64,000 nt of DNA from Pseudotabrizicola sediminis (GCF_004745575.1 NZ_RPEM01000008.1:179284-243283), one strand, 5' to 3'. Numbered from the stretch's first letter, positions 1 to 10,952 are shown. Numbers and translations: made by a program. The notes: generated by a model from the sequence alone, not told the origin.

Positions 1-267
1 CAGGTCGATATCACCAACGGCAAGTTCGTGTTTTCCTGCACCGAAGCCTACCGGGTGCAGAACGGCGTCGTCGGTGCGCCCGTGAAAGGTGCGACACTGA
101 TCGGCGACGGGGCAACCGCGCTGAAACAGATCCGCGCCATTGGCAATGATCTGGCGCTTGACCCCGGCATCGGCAATTGCGGCAAGGCGGGGCAATGGGT
201 GCCGGTCGGCGTTGGCCAGCCCACCCTGCTGATCGGTGGGCTGACGGTAGGCGGCTCGGCAGCATGA
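1..267 (+). CDS. tldD: TldD metalloprotease, C-terminal end only
   Basis: The frame is open from the left edge to a TGA, 88 codons, so only the C-terminus is present. The blocks [19 protein letters not shown] and LTVGGSAA match the end of TldD, which with TldE/PmbA forms a zinc protease that degrades unfolded peptides and trims modified peptides. The catalytic HExxxH lies outside the window. The stop overlaps the next start as ATGA, so the two genes are probably co-translated. TldD is favoured over PmbA by the terminal GVGQPTL...GGLTVGG block. Confidence 0.85.
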   Translation, partial: QVDITNGKFVFSCTEAYRVQNGVVGAPVKGATLIGDGATALKQIRAIGNDLALDPGIGNCGKAGQWVPVGVGQPTLLIGGLTVGGSAA

Positions 268-689
268 GCCTGATCCGCTCGCCCGAGCAGATGCAGACGC
301 CCTGGCGCGATCTGCTGACGGCAGCGGCGGTGGCGGTGATCCTGCCTTCGGCTTTTGGCGTGCTGTGCCTTGGGCTGGTCAACCTTGCGCAACCCTTCCT
401 GCCCGCCAGCGCCGGGGTGTCGCTCTGGGTGACCGGCACTGCGCTGATGCTGTCGCCCTTGCTCAGCCTTGCCGGAATGATCCTGACCCTGCCGGTGGCG
501 TCCTTGCTGATCCGGCTCGGCTGGTTCGGCTGGTTGCCTGCGGCGGCCACCGGTTTTGTGCTGGGCGGGGTGATCGGTGCGATGATGGATTTTGCGCCCG
601 GCGCCCTGGCCGGGGCCGCAGTCGTCGTGATCCTGCGCGCCACCCTTGGCCTGCTGCGCCCGATGGGGGTGCCGCAGGCAAGGCTGTAG
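264..689 (+). CDS. small integral membrane protein of unknown function
   Basis: A 141-residue protein starting at the ATG that overlaps the tldD stop (ATGA). After a short polar N-terminus (about 20 residues) it is almost entirely hydrophobic, with about four membrane segments (roughly residues 22-48, 58-85, 90-112 and 112-130) separated by Gly/Ala/Pro turns. No catalytic motif or named family is recognisable. The overlap with tldD suggests one transcript. A start 87 bases further upstream is possible but would bury the leader inside tldD, so it was not used. Confidence 0.6.
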   Translation: MSLIRSPEQMQTPWRDLLTAAAVAVILPSAFGVLCLGLVNLAQPFLPASAGVSLWVTGTALMLSPLLSLAGMILTLPVASLLIRLGWFGWLPAAATGFVLGGVIGAMMDFAPGALAGAAVVVILRATLGLLRPMGVPQARL

Positions 690-692
690 CGG

Positions 693-2336
693 TCAGTTCA
701 CTTGCAACATCGCCGAGATCGGGGCCAGCGTAACGGTCGACGCCCGTCCTTCGATCGCCCATTCCAAGACACCGGCAACCGTTTCAGGCCGCAACGTGCC
801 GATCACGATCACGCGGCCTTCCTGCGCCGCCTTGAATGCCGCCCGGTCAAGATAGCGGCGGATCACCGGGCTGTCCTCGCCCTCACCATCAATGCGGCGA
901 AAGATCGTCGCGGCGGGAAGACCTTCGCGCCGCGCAACTTGATCGGCGGCGTTCAGCCCCTGATCAAAGGTCACCAGACCCCGGCCCTGTTCGGCCAGAA
1001 TGGGCACAACCTGCGCCGCCCGCGGACGATCATTCTGGAAGGCGCTGCCATCGGCATCAATCACCGCCACCGCTTCGGGCAGGCGGCTGGCCAGCACCTG
1101 AAAGCTCTGCTCCAGATCGCCGGGGCCAGCCCCCACGGGAATGCCGGTGCCCGCCATCACCACTTCCTGCCCGCCCGCCCGCCAGATCGCGGCGCGCGCA
1201 GCGGCCCCGTCGGACAGGGGGTCGATCACGATGGACAGCGGCAGATCCAGCGCTGCCAGTTCGGTGCGGTTCACACTCTCTTCGCCGTCATCCTGCAACA
1301 GAATCGCGAACAGCGGCTTTTGCGTGGCGTTGTCAAAGGGCCGCGCATAGCGGCGCAGCGGCGTTGCGTCATCCTCGCCCGCCGCGTCCGTCACCGCGAC
1401 AGGGTCACCAGCAGAGCCCGGCGCAGGATCAACCCCGATGCGCGGCAACCTTCCGGTGACCACCCCCGCAGCCTGATCACCAAGCTCCGGCGCCGGGATC
1501 AGACTGCCCTGCCCTGTAGAAGGCGGTTCTGCAGGCGCGGGTTCCGGCTGTTCAGGCAATGGCTCTGGCAGAGGCATCGGCTCTGGTGTCGGGTCAACCA
1601 GTGTGGCTTTTGTTCCATCTTCAGGCGCGTCATCCGGCAGCGGCAGCAGCAGTGCCTCTTCATCCGGCGTCAGCGGTGGCGGCGGCGGCAGATCGGCAGG
1701 CGCAGGGGCACCCTCGGCTTGCGGCAGGCCGGGCGCGCCGGGTTGAACGGTCGTCATCGGCGCATGACCGGGGGCGGGAGCATCCGGCAGGGGGTTGACC
1801 TGCCCGGCGGTTGCCATCCGCCCGGCGGGAGCCTCACTCGGCGGGGCCACCGGTGGCTCTGCCGGGGGGGGCACGTCGGCCGGGAGGGCATCTGATTGAG
1901 GAGCAGCTGTTTGCGGAACAGCACTCGGCGGAACATTTGCGGGGTCGGGCATCACCGGCAGCCCGGCCTGTGCTTCGGCAGGGTCACTGCTGGCAGGGGC
2001 CTCGGGCGCCATCAGCGGCGCATCGGGTGTGACCGCGTCGGGCAAATCTGCCTCAGCCTCTTCCGCAGCAGGCGCAGGCTCCACCGCTTCGGGTTCAACG
2101 GGCGCAGCTTCGACCGGCGCGGGGGCGACAGCTTCGGGCGCAGCGGACTCAGGCGAATCCCCCACCGGCACCGCCAAGGGCACCGCATCGCTTTGCCCCA
2201 GATCTGCGCGCTGTACCGGCACCGGCCCTGCGACCTGCGACACCACCACCAGACCACCTGCGGCGGCCAGACTGCCCCACAACACTCCTCGAACAAACCC
2301 GCGCACTGCCTTGCCCCTTTTTTCGTTGCCGGACAT
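693..2336 (-). CDS. yibQ: divergent polysaccharide deacetylase family protein (YibQ-like)
   Basis: A 547-residue protein. Residues 14-35 form one membrane anchor, residues 40-310 are an Ala/Pro/Glu-rich low-complexity linker, and the C-terminal 230 residues are a divergent polysaccharide deacetylase fold (blocks ALDLPLSIVIDP, VVMAGTGIPVG, VITFDQG-like GLVTFDQGLN, VIVIGTLRPETV). The protein is therefore probably tethered to the inner membrane with the domain in the periplasm; its substrate is unknown. In Rhodobacter sphaeroides a yibQ gene sits next to trpGDC, and here it is divergent from trpG. No Shine-Dalgarno is visible because a perfect dyad abuts the ATG. Confidence 0.8.
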   Translation of the reverse strand: MSGNEKRGKAVRGFVRGVLWGSLAAAGGLVVVSQVAGPVPVQRADLGQSDAVPLAVPVGDSPESAAPEAVAPAPVEAAPVEPEAVEPAPAAEEAEADLPDAVTPDAPLMAPEAPASSDPAEAQAGLPVMPDPANVPPSAVPQTAAPQSDALPADVPPPAEPPVAPPSEAPAGRMATAGQVNPLPDAPAPGHAPMTTVQPGAPGLPQAEGAPAPADLPPPPPLTPDEEALLLPLPDDAPEDGTKATLVDPTPEPMPLPEPLPEQPEPAPAEPPSTGQGSLIPAPELGDQAAGVVTGRLPRIGVDPAPGSAGDPVAVTDAAGEDDATPLRRYARPFDNATQKPLFAILLQDDGEESVNRTELAALDLPLSIVIDPLSDGAAARAAIWRAGGQEVVMAGTGIPVGAGPGDLEQSFQVLASRLPEAVAVIDADGSAFQNDRPRAAQVVPILAEQGRGLVTFDQGLNAADQVARREGLPAATIFRRIDGEGEDSPVIRRYLDRAAFKAAQEGRVIVIGTLRPETVAGVLEWAIEGRASTVTLAPISAMLQVN

Positions 2337-2353
2337 TGTGCCGATCCGGCACA
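2337..2353. repeat. 7-bp inverted repeat abutting the yibQ start codon
   Basis: TGTGCCG-ATC-CGGCACA, with perfect 7-base arms, lies directly against the yibQ ATG on the minus strand, where a ribosome binding site would normally be. Between it and trpG there are also two direct copies of TGATCAAG, at 2356-2363 and 2381-2388. These are candidate operators of the divergent yibQ/trpG promoter region; no protein can be assigned. Confidence 0.4.
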
Positions 2354-2473
2354 GCTGATCAAGTGCCCATCCAGGCTAGGTGATCAAGCGGTCTTGACGC
2401 CCCTGCCCCGGTCTGACCATCTATAGCCCGACCCGCCCCTCGCTTCATCCCCTATCCGACAGGCCCAAGCAAG

Positions 2474-3061
2474 ATGCTGCTTCTGATCGACAACTACGAC
2501 AGCTTTACCTACAATCTCGTTCATTATTTTGGCGAGCTTGGGGCGGATGTCGTTGTAAAACGCAATGACGCGCTGAATGTGCAGGACGTGCTGGCCATGG
2601 CCCCGCAGGCCATCATCCTGTCGCCCGGCCCCTGCGATCCGGCACAGGCAGGCATCTGCCTGCCGCTGACCACGGCGGCTTATGAGGCGAAAATCCCCCT
2701 GCTGGGCGTCTGCCTTGGGCATCAGACGATTGGTGAAGCGTTCGGTGGCAAGGTCATCCGCTGCCATGAAATCGTCCATGGCAAGATGGGTGCCATGCAC
2801 CACGAAGGCAAAGGCGTGTTCGCTGGCCTGCCCTCTCCCTTCCTTGCCACCCGCTACCATTCGCTGATCGTGGAACGGGAAAGCCTGCCCGATTGTCTGG
2901 AAGTCACGGCATGGCTGGAGGATGGAACGATCATGGGCCTGCGCCACAAAACCCACCTGATTGAAGGCGTGCAGTTCCACCCCGAATCCATCGCCTCGGA
3001 ACACGGGCATCAACTGCTGCGCAATTTTCTCGATGAGGCCGGCGTCCGGGTGCCCGCATGA
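2474..3061 (+). CDS. trpG: anthranilate synthase component II (glutamine amidotransferase)
   Basis: The 195-residue class I glutamine amidotransferase supplies ammonia from glutamine to TrpE for anthranilate synthesis. The N-terminus [18 protein letters not shown] is diagnostic. The nucleophile is Cys80 in GVCLGHQ, with His169 and Glu171 (FHPES) completing the triad. A trpG that doubles as pabA is common, so it may also serve folate synthesis. Its stop overlaps the trpD start (ATGA). trpE is not found on either side in this window, although it neighbours yibQ-trpGDC in R. sphaeroides. Confidence 0.95.
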   Translation: MLLLIDNYDSFTYNLVHYFGELGADVVVKRNDALNVQDVLAMAPQAIILSPGPCDPAQAGICLPLTTAAYEAKIPLLGVCLGHQTIGEAFGGKVIRCHEIVHGKMGAMHHEGKGVFAGLPSPFLATRYHSLIVERESLPDCLEVTAWLEDGTIMGLRHKTHLIEGVQFHPESIASEHGHQLLRNFLDEAGVRVPA

Positions 3062-4071
3062 GCGATATCCTGCGCCCGCTGATCGGCCTTGCCGCCGAGC
3101 GCCCCCTGACCCGGACCGAGGCCGAAGCTGCCTTCGGCGCGCTGTTTGAAGGTCAGGGCACCCCGGCGCAGATGGGCGGCTTCCTGATGGCGCTGCGCAC
3201 GCGGGGCGAAACGGTGGATGAATACGCCGCCGCCGCAACCGTCATGCGCGCCAAATGCAACAAGGTCACCGCCCCCGAAGGCGCGATGGACATCGTCGGC
3301 ACCGGCGGCGATGGCAAGGGCACGCTGAACATCTCGACCGCGACGGCCTTTGTGGTGGCGGGTGCGGGGGTCGTGGTGGCCAAACATGGCAACCGCAACC
3401 TGTCGTCCAAGTCGGGCGCGGCGGATGCGCTGACCGAAATGGGCCTGAACGTCATGGTCGGCCCGGCGCTGGTGGAAAAATGTCTGGCCGAGGCCGGGAT
3501 CGGCTTCATGATGGCCCCGATGCACCACCCCGCGATCCGCCATGTCATGCCGGTCCGGCAGGAACTGGGCACGCGCACCATCTTCAACATCCTCGGGCCG
3601 CTGACCAACCCTGCTGGCGTGAAACGCCAGCTTACGGGCGCGTTTTCTCCGGCTCTGATCCGTCCGATGGCCGAAACCCTGCTGGCGCTTGGCAGCATCA
3701 AGGCCTGGCTGGTGCACGGTGGCGACGGCACCGATGAAATCTCCATCGCCGCGCCGACGCAGGTGGCGGCGGTGGAGCATGGCGGCATCCGCGAATTCAC
3801 CCTGCACCCGGAAGATGCGGGCCTGCCCTATCACCCGTTTGAGACCATCATGGGCGGCACGCCTGCCGAAAACGCCGTGGCCCTGCGCGCCCTGCTTGAT
3901 GGCACGCCGGGGGCCTACCGCGATGCGGTGCTCTTGAACGCCGCCGCCGCTCTGGTCGTGGCCGACAAGGCCACCAGCCTGATCGAAGGGGTCGAGATGG
4001 CGCGCGCGTCGATCGATTCCGGCGCGGCCAAAGCCAAGATCACCGCCCTCGCCCGCCTGACCAACGCCTGA
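3058..4071 (+). CDS. trpD: anthranilate phosphoribosyltransferase
   Basis: The 337-residue enzyme transfers phosphoribose from PRPP to anthranilate, the second step of tryptophan synthesis. An N-terminal helical domain (residues 1-70) is followed by the glycine-rich PRPP loop GTGGDGKGT at 81-89 and the anthranilate-contacting KHGNR at 109-113. Length is normal. It is translationally coupled to trpG by an ATGA overlap and lies 26 bases before trpC, so trpG, trpD and trpC form one operon. Confidence 0.95.
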   Translation: MSDILRPLIGLAAERPLTRTEAEAAFGALFEGQGTPAQMGGFLMALRTRGETVDEYAAAATVMRAKCNKVTAPEGAMDIVGTGGDGKGTLNISTATAFVVAGAGVVVAKHGNRNLSSKSGAADALTEMGLNVMVGPALVEKCLAEAGIGFMMAPMHHPAIRHVMPVRQELGTRTIFNILGPLTNPAGVKRQLTGAFSPALIRPMAETLLALGSIKAWLVHGGDGTDEISIAAPTQVAAVEHGGIREFTLHPEDAGLPYHPFETIMGGTPAENAVALRALLDGTPGAYRDAVLLNAAAALVVADKATSLIEGVEMARASIDSGAAKAKITALARLTNA

Positions 4072-4097
4072 GTGCCCACAGGGCAAGGAAGACCGCC

Positions 4098-4910
4098 ATG
4101 ACCACGATCCTCGACCGCATCAAAACCTATAAGCTGGAAGAGATCGCCACGCGAAAGGCCGCCCGCCCGTTGGCCGAGGTCGAGGCCGCTGCGCGCGCTG
4201 CCCCGGCCCCCCGCGGCTTTGCCAAGGCGCTGTCGGTGGCGGCCGCCACCGGCTATGGCCTGATTGCCGAGATCAAGAAGGCCAGCCCCTCCAAGGGCCT
4301 GATCCGCGCCGATTTCGACCCACCGGCGCTGGCAAAGGCCTATGCCGAAGGCGGTGCCACCTGCCTGTCGGTGTTGACAGACACGCCCTCGTTTCAGGGC
4401 GCGGATGAGTTTCTGACGCAGGCCGCGCAGGCCACCGCCCTGCCCTGCCTGCGCAAGGATTTCATGTACGACCCCTATCAGGTGGCCGAGGCCCGCGCCC
4501 TGCAAGCCGATTGCATCCTGCTGATCATGGCCACCCTGTCGGATGAACAGGCGGCGGAACTGGAGGCGGCGGCCTTCGAATGGGGCATGGACGTGCTGAT
4601 CGAGGTGCATGACCGGGCCGAGTTGGATCGGGCAACCCTGCTGAAATCGCCGCTGATGGGCATCAACAACCGCAGCCTGCATACTTTCGAGGTCACGCTG
4701 GACACCACCCGCGATCTGGCCCGCCGCGTGCCCGAAGACCGGCTGATCGTGTCGGAATCCGGGCTTTATACTCCTGCCGATCTGGCCGATCTGGCGCAAT
4801 ACGGCGCGCGCTGCTTCCTGATCGGCGAAGCGCTGATGCGGCAGGATGATGTGGCGGTCGCCACCCGCGCCATCCTGTCCCGCCCGCTGACCGCCCAAGG
4901 TGGCGTATGA
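4098..4910 (+). CDS. trpC: indole-3-glycerol phosphate synthase
   Basis: The 270-residue TIM-barrel enzyme converts CdRP to indole-3-glycerol phosphate. The signature [12 protein letters not shown] at 56-67 carries the substrate-binding lysines, and LRKDFM and GINNRSL follow at the expected strands. It is monofunctional: no TrpF domain is attached, and trpF is not in the window. A good GCAAGGAAG ribosome site precedes the ATG. The stop overlaps the moaC start (ATGA), which joins tryptophan and molybdenum-cofactor genes in one transcript. Confidence 0.95.
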   Translation: MTTILDRIKTYKLEEIATRKAARPLAEVEAAARAAPAPRGFAKALSVAAATGYGLIAEIKKASPSKGLIRADFDPPALAKAYAEGGATCLSVLTDTPSFQGADEFLTQAAQATALPCLRKDFMYDPYQVAEARALQADCILLIMATLSDEQAAELEAAAFEWGMDVLIEVHDRAELDRATLLKSPLMGINNRSLHTFEVTLDTTRDLARRVPEDRLIVSESGLYTPADLADLAQYGARCFLIGEALMRQDDVAVATRAILSRPLTAQGGV

Positions 4911-5401
4911 CCGACCCAGCTCGCCTTACGCATTTCGACGCGACAGGTGCCGCGCATATGGTCGATGTCTCGGACAAGCCGGTCACGGACCGTGTGGCGG
5001 TCGCGCGCGGGTCGGTGGTGATGACGACGGAAACCTTGGCGCTGATCACTTCCGGGCAGGCAACAAAGGGTGATGTGCTGGGCGTGGCCCGGCTGGCCGG
5101 GATCATGGCTGCCAAGAAAACCGCTGATCTGATTCCGCTCTGCCACCCCCTGCCGATCACCAAGGTCGCGCTGACGCTGACCCCAGACCCCGCCCTTCCC
5201 GGTGTGGTGGTCGAAGCGACCGTGAAGACCGGAGGCCAGACCGGGGTGGAGATGGAGGCGCTGACCGCCGTATCGGTGGCCTGCCTGACAATTTATGACA
5301 TGGTGAAAGCGGTCGAAAAATCCATGCGGATCGAAGGGATACATCTGGTTCTTAAAGATGGTGGCAAATCGGGCCGCTACGTCGCCGGGGATCAGCCATG
5401 A
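4907..5401 (+). CDS. moaC: cyclic pyranopterin monophosphate synthase
   Basis: The 164-residue MoaC converts 3',8-cyclo-7,8-dihydro-GTP to cyclic pyranopterin monophosphate in molybdenum cofactor synthesis. Visible signatures are the N-terminal [27 protein letters not shown] around residues 75-84, [19 protein letters not shown] and the C-terminal KDGGKSG that holds the catalytic lysine. It is coupled by ATGA overlaps to trpC upstream and moeA downstream. Confidence 0.95.
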   Translation: MTDPARLTHFDATGAAHMVDVSDKPVTDRVAVARGSVVMTTETLALITSGQATKGDVLGVARLAGIMAAKKTADLIPLCHPLPITKVALTLTPDPALPGVVVEATVKTGGQTGVEMEALTAVSVACLTIYDMVKAVEKSMRIEGIHLVLKDGGKSGRYVAGDQP

Positions 5402-6582
5402 TCTCGGTTGATGAAGCGCTCGCCCACTGCCTTGCGCTGGTCACCCCCCTTCCGCTTGAACCCGTACCTCTGGCACAATCCTGCGGGCGCTACATGCCGC
5501 AGCCCGCCATCGCCACCCGCGACCAGCCGCCCTTTGCCGCCTCCGCCATGGATGGCTATGCCGTGCAGGGCGACCCCATGGCCGGCGACCGCTTTACCGT
5601 GGTGGGCGAAGCGGGGGCGGGCCATGCGTGGCAGGGCACCCTCGGCCCCTTGCAGGCCGCCCGCATCTTTACCGGCGCACCGCTGCCTGCGGGGGCCACC
5701 CGCGTCATCATTCAGGAAGATGTGGCGCGCGACGGTGACCTGATTACCATCAAGGACGGGGCCGACGCCGGCCCCCACATCCGCCCCGCCGGGCAGGATT
5801 TTCGCGCCGGGGATACGCTGTCTGCGCGCCTGCTGCGCCCGAATGATCTGGCCCTTCTGGCCTCGATGAACATCGCCATGGTTCCCGTCAGCCGCCGCCC
5901 CGTCGTGGCGATCATCGCCACCGGGGATGAACTGGTGATGCCGGGCGACACCCCCGGCCCCGACCAGATCATCGCGTCGAATTCTTTTACCCTCAAGGCT
6001 TTGGCCGAGGAAGCTGGTGCGGAAGTCCGCCTGCTGCCCATTGCCCGCGACACCATGGACTCGCTGACATATGTGCTGGGGCTGGCGAGTGATGCCGATA
6101 TCATCGTCACCACCGGCGGCGCGTCGGTCGGCGATCATGATCTGGTGGCGCAGGTGGCGGAACGCCTGGGGATGCAGCGCGCGTTCTGGAAAATCGCCAT
6201 GCGCCCCGGCAAGCCGCTGATGGCGGGCCGTCTGGGCAACGCCGCCATGCTCGGCCTGCCCGGCAACCCGGTGTCATCTGTGGTCTGCGCGCATCTGTTC
6301 CTGCTGCCGATGATCCGCGCGGCTCTGGGCATGCCGCAGGATGCAATTGCCCCCCAACCCCGCCCTGCCGTTCTTGCACAAGACACCGGCCCGACCGGCC
6401 CGCGCACACATTACATGCGCGCGCGCCTGACGCACACCGACGGCGTGCCGCAGATTACCCCGTTCGACCGGCAGGACAGCTCGCTTTTGTCGATCCTTTC
6501 CTCCGCCGATGCGCTGCTGATCCGCCCCGCAGACGATGGCGCGCGGCGGGCAGGCGAGACGGTCAGCTATCTGCCACTCTGA
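5398..6582 (+). CDS. moeA: molybdopterin molybdenumtransferase
   Basis: The 394-residue MoeA inserts molybdate into adenylylated molybdopterin. The order is as expected: an N-terminal substrate region with [10 protein letters not shown], then the MogA-like domain with [20 protein letters not shown] and [11 protein letters not shown], then the C-terminal beta domain. It follows moaC with an ATGA overlap. The cofactor it finishes could serve the CoxL-type subunit encoded about 7 kb downstream. Confidence 0.95.
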   Translation: MISVDEALAHCLALVTPLPLEPVPLAQSCGRYMPQPAIATRDQPPFAASAMDGYAVQGDPMAGDRFTVVGEAGAGHAWQGTLGPLQAARIFTGAPLPAGATRVIIQEDVARDGDLITIKDGADAGPHIRPAGQDFRAGDTLSARLLRPNDLALLASMNIAMVPVSRRPVVAIIATGDELVMPGDTPGPDQIIASNSFTLKALAEEAGAEVRLLPIARDTMDSLTYVLGLASDADIIVTTGGASVGDHDLVAQVAERLGMQRAFWKIAMRPGKPLMAGRLGNAAMLGLPGNPVSSVVCAHLFLLPMIRAALGMPQDAIAPQPRPAVLAQDTGPTGPRTHYMRARLTHTDGVPQITPFDRQDSSLLSILSSADALLIRPADDGARRAGETVSYLPL

Positions 6583-6611
6583 CAACCCATGATTGCGCAA
6601 CCCTTTTTTTC

Positions 6612-6640
6612 TTGACACAAACAGGGAACACGGGCAGAAC
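6612..6640 (+). promoter_or_regulatory. lexA promoter with alphaproteobacterial SOS box
   Basis: A consensus -35 hexamer TTGACA is at 6612-6617. GAAC-ACGGGCA-GAAC at 6626-6640 is the GAAC/GTTC-N7 direct repeat known as the LexA box of Rhodobacter and relatives. It covers the spacer and -10 region 33 bases before the lexA start, so LexA probably represses its own gene. Confidence 0.8.
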
Positions 6641-6672
6641 ATAGCGTTAACGAATACAGATCAGGGTGGGGC

Positions 6673-7362
6673 ATGCTTACGCGCAAACAGCTGGAACTTC
6701 TGAATTTCATCAAGCTCCGCATGGATGTTGACGGCGTGCCGCCGTCTTTTGACGAAATGAAGGATGCCCTGGATCTGCGGTCGAAATCCGGCATCCACCG
6801 GCTGATCACCGCGTTGGAAGAACGCGGCTTCATCCGCCGTCTGGCACACCGGGCCCGCGCGCTGGAAATCATCAAGATGCCGGATGTCGCGGAAAAACCC
6901 GCCTTCACCCCGCGCGTGATCGAAGGCGACAGGCCCGCCGCCCCGCCACGCGGTGCGATGATGGTCGAGGCGGTTCACGCGATGGAGCTTCCCGTTATGG
7001 GTCGCATCGCTGCCGGTGTCCCGATCGAGGCGATTTCCGAAGTGTCGCATCACATCGCCGTTCCGGGGTCGATGCTTTCGGGACAGGGCAACCACTACGC
7101 GCTGGAGGTCAAGGGCGACTCGATGATCGAGGCCGGGATCAACGATGGCGACATCGTGGTGATCCGCGAACAATCCACGGCCGAAAATGGCGATATCGTG
7201 GTGGCGCTGGTGGATGATGCCGAGGCGACGCTGAAACGCTTTCGCCGCAAGGGCAACATGATCGCGCTGGAGGCGGCAAACCCCGCCTATGAAACCCGCA
7301 TGCTGCCTGACCATCAGGTCAAGGTGCAGGGCCGGCTCGTCGGGCTGATCCGCAGCTACTGA
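6673..7362 (+). CDS. lexA: LexA repressor
   Basis: The 229-residue SOS repressor has an N-terminal winged helix (residues 1-65, with [13 protein letters not shown] and [19 protein letters not shown]), an Ala114-Gly115 self-cleavage bond in GRIAAGVP, and the catalytic Ser150 (KGDSM) and Lys188 (ATLKRF) of the peptidase S24 domain. GGTGGGG precedes the ATG. The SOS box upstream indicates autoregulation. Its 3' end overlaps the end of the convergent comEC by 7 bases. Confidence 0.95.
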   Translation: MLTRKQLELLNFIKLRMDVDGVPPSFDEMKDALDLRSKSGIHRLITALEERGFIRRLAHRARALEIIKMPDVAEKPAFTPRVIEGDRPAAPPRGAMMVEAVHAMELPVMGRIAAGVPIEAISEVSHHIAVPGSMLSGQGNHYALEVKGDSMIEAGINDGDIVVIREQSTAENGDIVVALVDDAEATLKRFRRKGNMIALEAANPAYETRMLPDHQVKVQGRLVGLIRSY

Positions 7363-9473
7363 CGCGCTGCCACTGCCCCCTGCAGCGCGCGGGGCCGGAT
7401 CACCTCCACCAGTCCGTCAGCCCGGCGCGGCGATGACCAAGCCCGCCGGTTGGCCGAAGCGGCCACCACCCGCAAACCCTGCCCGTCGGGATACAGCGCC
7501 AGCCCGCCCGCGTGGCTCAGCAACACCTCATCCAGCACCAGACAGCCATCGGGCGGCTGGTCCACCGGCACCGAAATCACCACCAGATCGGCCTGCGCGC
7601 AGGCCGCTGCCAGCCGGTCGGCTGCCCCCTTGCCCTTCAGCGCAACGCCGGTCACGCCGCCCGCTTGAAACTGCCGGGCGCCCGCTGCGCCCGCCATTCC
7701 CGGCCGCGCCGCCGCATCTTCTTGCGCGGTCAGATCACCATCATTTGCCAGCCAGTTCTGCGCGGCAAACCCCGCCCCGCGCGGTGCCGACAGCGCCCGC
7801 CCCTCGGGCCCCAGCACACCCACCAGCCCGCCATCGGCTGAAATCAGCACCAAAGGCCGTTCCACCCCGACCCACAACGCCAGCGCCAGCACCGCAGGTC
7901 CAAGCGACAGGGCCCGCACCCAACCGCGCCACAGGATGAACCAGGACCCGGCAAGCGTCACCAAAGGGATAACCCATGGCCCGGGCGACGGAATCGCGGT
8001 GACCGATCCGTCCCACCCGGCCACCCAATGCGCGACCCACAGGATCCACGCGCTCCCCCGCTCCATCACCCACAGCGCCGGGGCGGCCAGCCCGAACGGG
8101 GCCAGCAGCGCCGCCACAGCACCTGCCGGCATCACCACCGATCCCATCACCGGCACGGTCAACAGGTTGGCGATCAGCCCGTAATCGGCATAGCGGTTGA
8201 ACGTCGCCGCCGCATAGGGCGCAGTGGCAAAACCGCCGATCACACTCGACAATACCAACGTGAACACCGGCATGGCCCAGCGGGGCAGGCGACCGGCCAC
8301 CACCCGTTGATCCACTTCGCGAAACCCCGCGATCAGGGCCACCGTGGCGGCGAATGACATCTGAAACCCGGGCTCCAGCAGACTTTCGGGCTTCCACGCC
8401 AGCAAGATCACCCCGGCAATCGCCACCGACCGCAGGGTCAGCGCCTTACGGTCCAGCAGCACCGCGCCCAGCATGACAGACACCATGATGAAGGCGCGTT
8501 CCGTCGCCACATTGGCCCCCGACAGCGCCAGATAGAACGCAGCCACCCCCAGCGACGCCAGCGCCGCCACCTTCTTGCTGTTCACCCGCAGCGCCACATA
8601 AGGGATCAGTGCCAGACCGTAGCGGAACAGCCCGAACACAAAGGCGATCAGAAAAGCCAAGTTCATCCCCGAGATCGCCAGCAGATGCGCCAGCGAGCTG
8701 TCACGCAACGCCTTGACCGTCTCTTCGGTGATGCCAGACCGGTCGCCGGTCATCGCGCCCGCCGCATAGGCCCCGGCCTGACTTGGCATGGCTTCGCGCA
8801 TCGCATTGGCAAGGGCACTGCGCATCTGATCCACCGGGCGCGCCCCCGGCTCTGGCACCGACCACAACATGACCGGCGCAGTCGTATAGCCCACCGCCCC
8901 CAGCCCGTCAAAAAACGCCATGCGGCGAAAGTCGAAACTTCCCGGCTCCACCGGGCCATTGGGGGCGGCCAGATGGGCGGTGGTCATCACCACCTCACCG
9001 GGAAACGGCACATGGCCGGGGGTCTTGCCCCTCAGGGCGATGCGCACCTGATCGGGCAGACGTTCCGGTGCCACCCGGTCCAGCTGCACCCTGTCCAGCG
9101 TGATGCGCAGGGCATCAGACTGGCTGCGGTCGATCCAGACCACCCGCCCGGTCACCGGGCCGTAATACCGGAACTCCAGCATCGGGGCCTGCACCACCTG
9201 CACCCGCAATCCGCAGGCCAGCACACCCACGGCCACCGCACCCATGGCGATTCCCCAAGGGTGCAGCACATCAGGTGCCAGCAGCCGCAGGCAGATGGCC
9301 AGCGCAAGCACCGCCGCCGCCGCGGCATAAACCGCCAGCCCCGGCTCCGACGGCAACGAAAACCAGCCCGCGACGCCCACGCCCATGAACAGCGGCACCC
9401 AGGGAAACAGCGTGCCCCGCGCCATGGCCACCGCCACAAAGGGCCGGGCCAGCCAGCCAGTCAGGACCGCCAC
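7356..9473 (-). CDS. comEC: ComEC/Rec2 family DNA-uptake channel
   Basis: The 705-residue polytopic membrane protein would carry single-stranded DNA across the inner membrane in transformation. An N-terminal membrane part and a DUF4131 region (about 20-190) precede the Competence core with [46 protein letters not shown] and [13 protein letters not shown]. The C-terminal metallo-beta-lactamase domain is only a remnant: the region after about residue 540 shows no HxHxDH. This shortened form is frequent in alphaproteobacteria. It is divergent from gltX. Confidence 0.88.
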   Translation of the reverse strand: MAVLTGWLARPFVAVAMARGTLFPWVPLFMGVGVAGWFSLPSEPGLAVYAAAAAVLALAICLRLLAPDVLHPWGIAMGAVAVGVLACGLRVQVVQAPMLEFRYYGPVTGRVVWIDRSQSDALRITLDRVQLDRVAPERLPDQVRIALRGKTPGHVPFPGEVVMTTAHLAAPNGPVEPGSFDFRRMAFFDGLGAVGYTTAPVMLWSVPEPGARPVDQMRSALANAMREAMPSQAGAYAAGAMTGDRSGITEETVKALRDSSLAHLLAISGMNLAFLIAFVFGLFRYGLALIPYVALRVNSKKVAALASLGVAAFYLALSGANVATERAFIMVSVMLGAVLLDRKALTLRSVAIAGVILLAWKPESLLEPGFQMSFAATVALIAGFREVDQRVVAGRLPRWAMPVFTLVLSSVIGGFATAPYAAATFNRYADYGLIANLLTVPVMGSVVMPAGAVAALLAPFGLAAPALWVMERGSAWILWVAHWVAGWDGSVTAIPSPGPWVIPLVTLAGSWFILWRGWVRALSLGPAVLALALWVGVERPLVLISADGGLVGVLGPEGRALSAPRGAGFAAQNWLANDGDLTAQEDAAARPGMAGAAGARQFQAGGVTGVALKGKGAADRLAAACAQADLVVISVPVDQPPDGCLVLDEVLLSHAGGLALYPDGQGLRVVAASANRRAWSSPRRADGLVEVIRPRALQGAVAARQ

Positions 9474-9548
9474 CTTGTTTCCCGCCCCTTCACCGCCTAG
9501 AACCGGGCCAAGCCTACCGCCCAGATGGTTTCCGAAAGGTTAACTCCA

Positions 9549-10952
9549 ATGTCCGTCCCCGTCGTCACCCGCTTCGCCCCTTCCCCCACCGGCTATCTGC
9601 ACATCGGCGGCGCGCGCACCGCGCTGTTCAACTGGCTGTTCGCGCGCGGTCGGGGCGGAAAATTCCTGCTGCGGATCGAGGATACCGACCGCGACCGCTC
9701 CACCCCCAAGGCCACGGCGGCCATCTTGCAGGGCCTGACGTGGCTGGGGCTGGACTGGGACGGCGAGGCGGTCAGCCAGTTTGACCAGCGAGACCGCCAT
9801 GCGCAGGTGGCGCACGAAATGCTGGAACGCGGCACCGCCTACAAGTGTTTCTCCACCCAGGAGGAAATCGCCGCCTTCCGCGCCGCGAAAGAGGCGACGG
9901 GTGCCAGCTATGCCGTGTTTCAAAGCCCCTGGCGCGATGCCGACCCGGCCACCTGCCCCGATGCTCCCTATGCCATCCGCATGAAGGCCCCCCGGACGGG
10001 CGAGACGAAAATATCAGACACCGTTCAGGGAATCGTTACGGTTCGCAACGATCAACTGGACGACATGATCGTCCTGCGCTCTGATGGCACCCCGACCTAC
10101 ATGCTGGCTGTCGTGGTCGATGATCACGACATGGGAGTCACGCATGTCATTCGTGGCGACGACCATCTGAACAATGCCGCCCGCCAGCAGATGGTTTATG
10201 ATGCGATGAATTGGCCGGTGCCGGTCTGGGCGCATATCCCGCTGATCCACGGGCCGGATGGCAAGAAACTGTCCAAACGCCATGGTGCCACGGCAGTCGG
10301 CGATTATCAGGCGCAGGGCTATCCTGCCGCCGGAATGCGCAATTACCTGACCCGGCTGGGCTGGGCACAGGGCGATGCCGAGGTGTTCACCACCGAACAG
10401 GCGCTGGAGATGTTCGGGCTGGAGGGAATCGGGCGCAGCCCCGCCCGGCTGGATTTCAAGAAGCTGGAATCAACCTGCGGCTGGCACATGGCGCGCAGCG
10501 ATGATGCTGCGCTGCTGCATGAGGTGGAAGGCTATCTGGCCGCCGCAGACCTCCCTGCGCTGACGCAAGGGCAGCGCGACCTGCTGTCGGCTGCCATGTA
10601 TTGTGTGAAAGACCGCGCGAAGACCTTCCCGGAACTGCTTGATAAAGCGCACTTTGCCCTGATCTCCCGCCCGGTCGATGTGGATGAGGCAGCGACCAAG
10701 GCTCTGGATGATGTATCCCGTGGTATACTGAAAGAATTGACGCTGCGCCTGCAAAATGCTAGCTGGACGAAAGACGGGCTTGAGTCCATTCTGACTGAGG
10801 TTGCCACGGCCCATGGCATCGGTTTCGGAAAACTGGCCGCACCCTTGCGTGCCGCCCTTGCCGGGCGCAGTGCCACCCCAAGTGTTTATGACATGATGCT
10901 GGTCATCGGTCAGACGGAAACGATTGCGCGGTTGCAGGACGCCGCGGCCTGA
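9549..10952 (+). CDS. gltX: glutamyl-tRNA synthetase
   Basis: The 467-residue class Ic synthetase charges tRNA-Glu, and probably tRNA-Gln as well because gatB is nearby and there is no sign of glnS in the window. [21 protein letters not shown] near the N-terminus holds the HIGH-type motif (His18), and KKLSKRHG is the KMSKS-type motif. The start was placed at the second ATG, which has GAAAGGT eight bases upstream and matches the usual N-terminus; an in-frame ATG 24 bases earlier lacks a site. Confidence 0.93.
   Translation: MSVPVVTRFAPSPTGYLHIGGARTALFNWLFARGRGGKFLLRIEDTDRDRSTPKATAAILQGLTWLGLDWDGEAVSQFDQRDRHAQVAHEMLERGTAYKCFSTQEEIAAFRAAKEATGASYAVFQSPWRDADPATCPDAPYAIRMKAPRTGETKISDTVQGIVTVRNDQLDDMIVLRSDGTPTYMLAVVVDDHDMGVTHVIRGDDHLNNAARQQMVYDAMNWPVPVWAHIPLIHGPDGKKLSKRHGATAVGDYQAQGYPAAGMRNYLTRLGWAQGDAEVFTTEQALEMFGLEGIGRSPARLDFKKLESTCGWHMARSDDAALLHEVEGYLAAADLPALTQGQRDLLSAAMYCVKDRAKTFPELLDKAHFALISRPVDVDEAATKALDDVSRGILKELTLRLQNASWTKDGLESILTEVATAHGIGFGKLAAPLRAALAGRSATPSVYDMMLVIGQTETIARLQDAAA

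Noticed and set aside
2384..4898. Long minus-strand open frames over trpG, trpD and trpC
   Set aside because: Mirror frames of strongly conserved genes, with no motif and biased composition.
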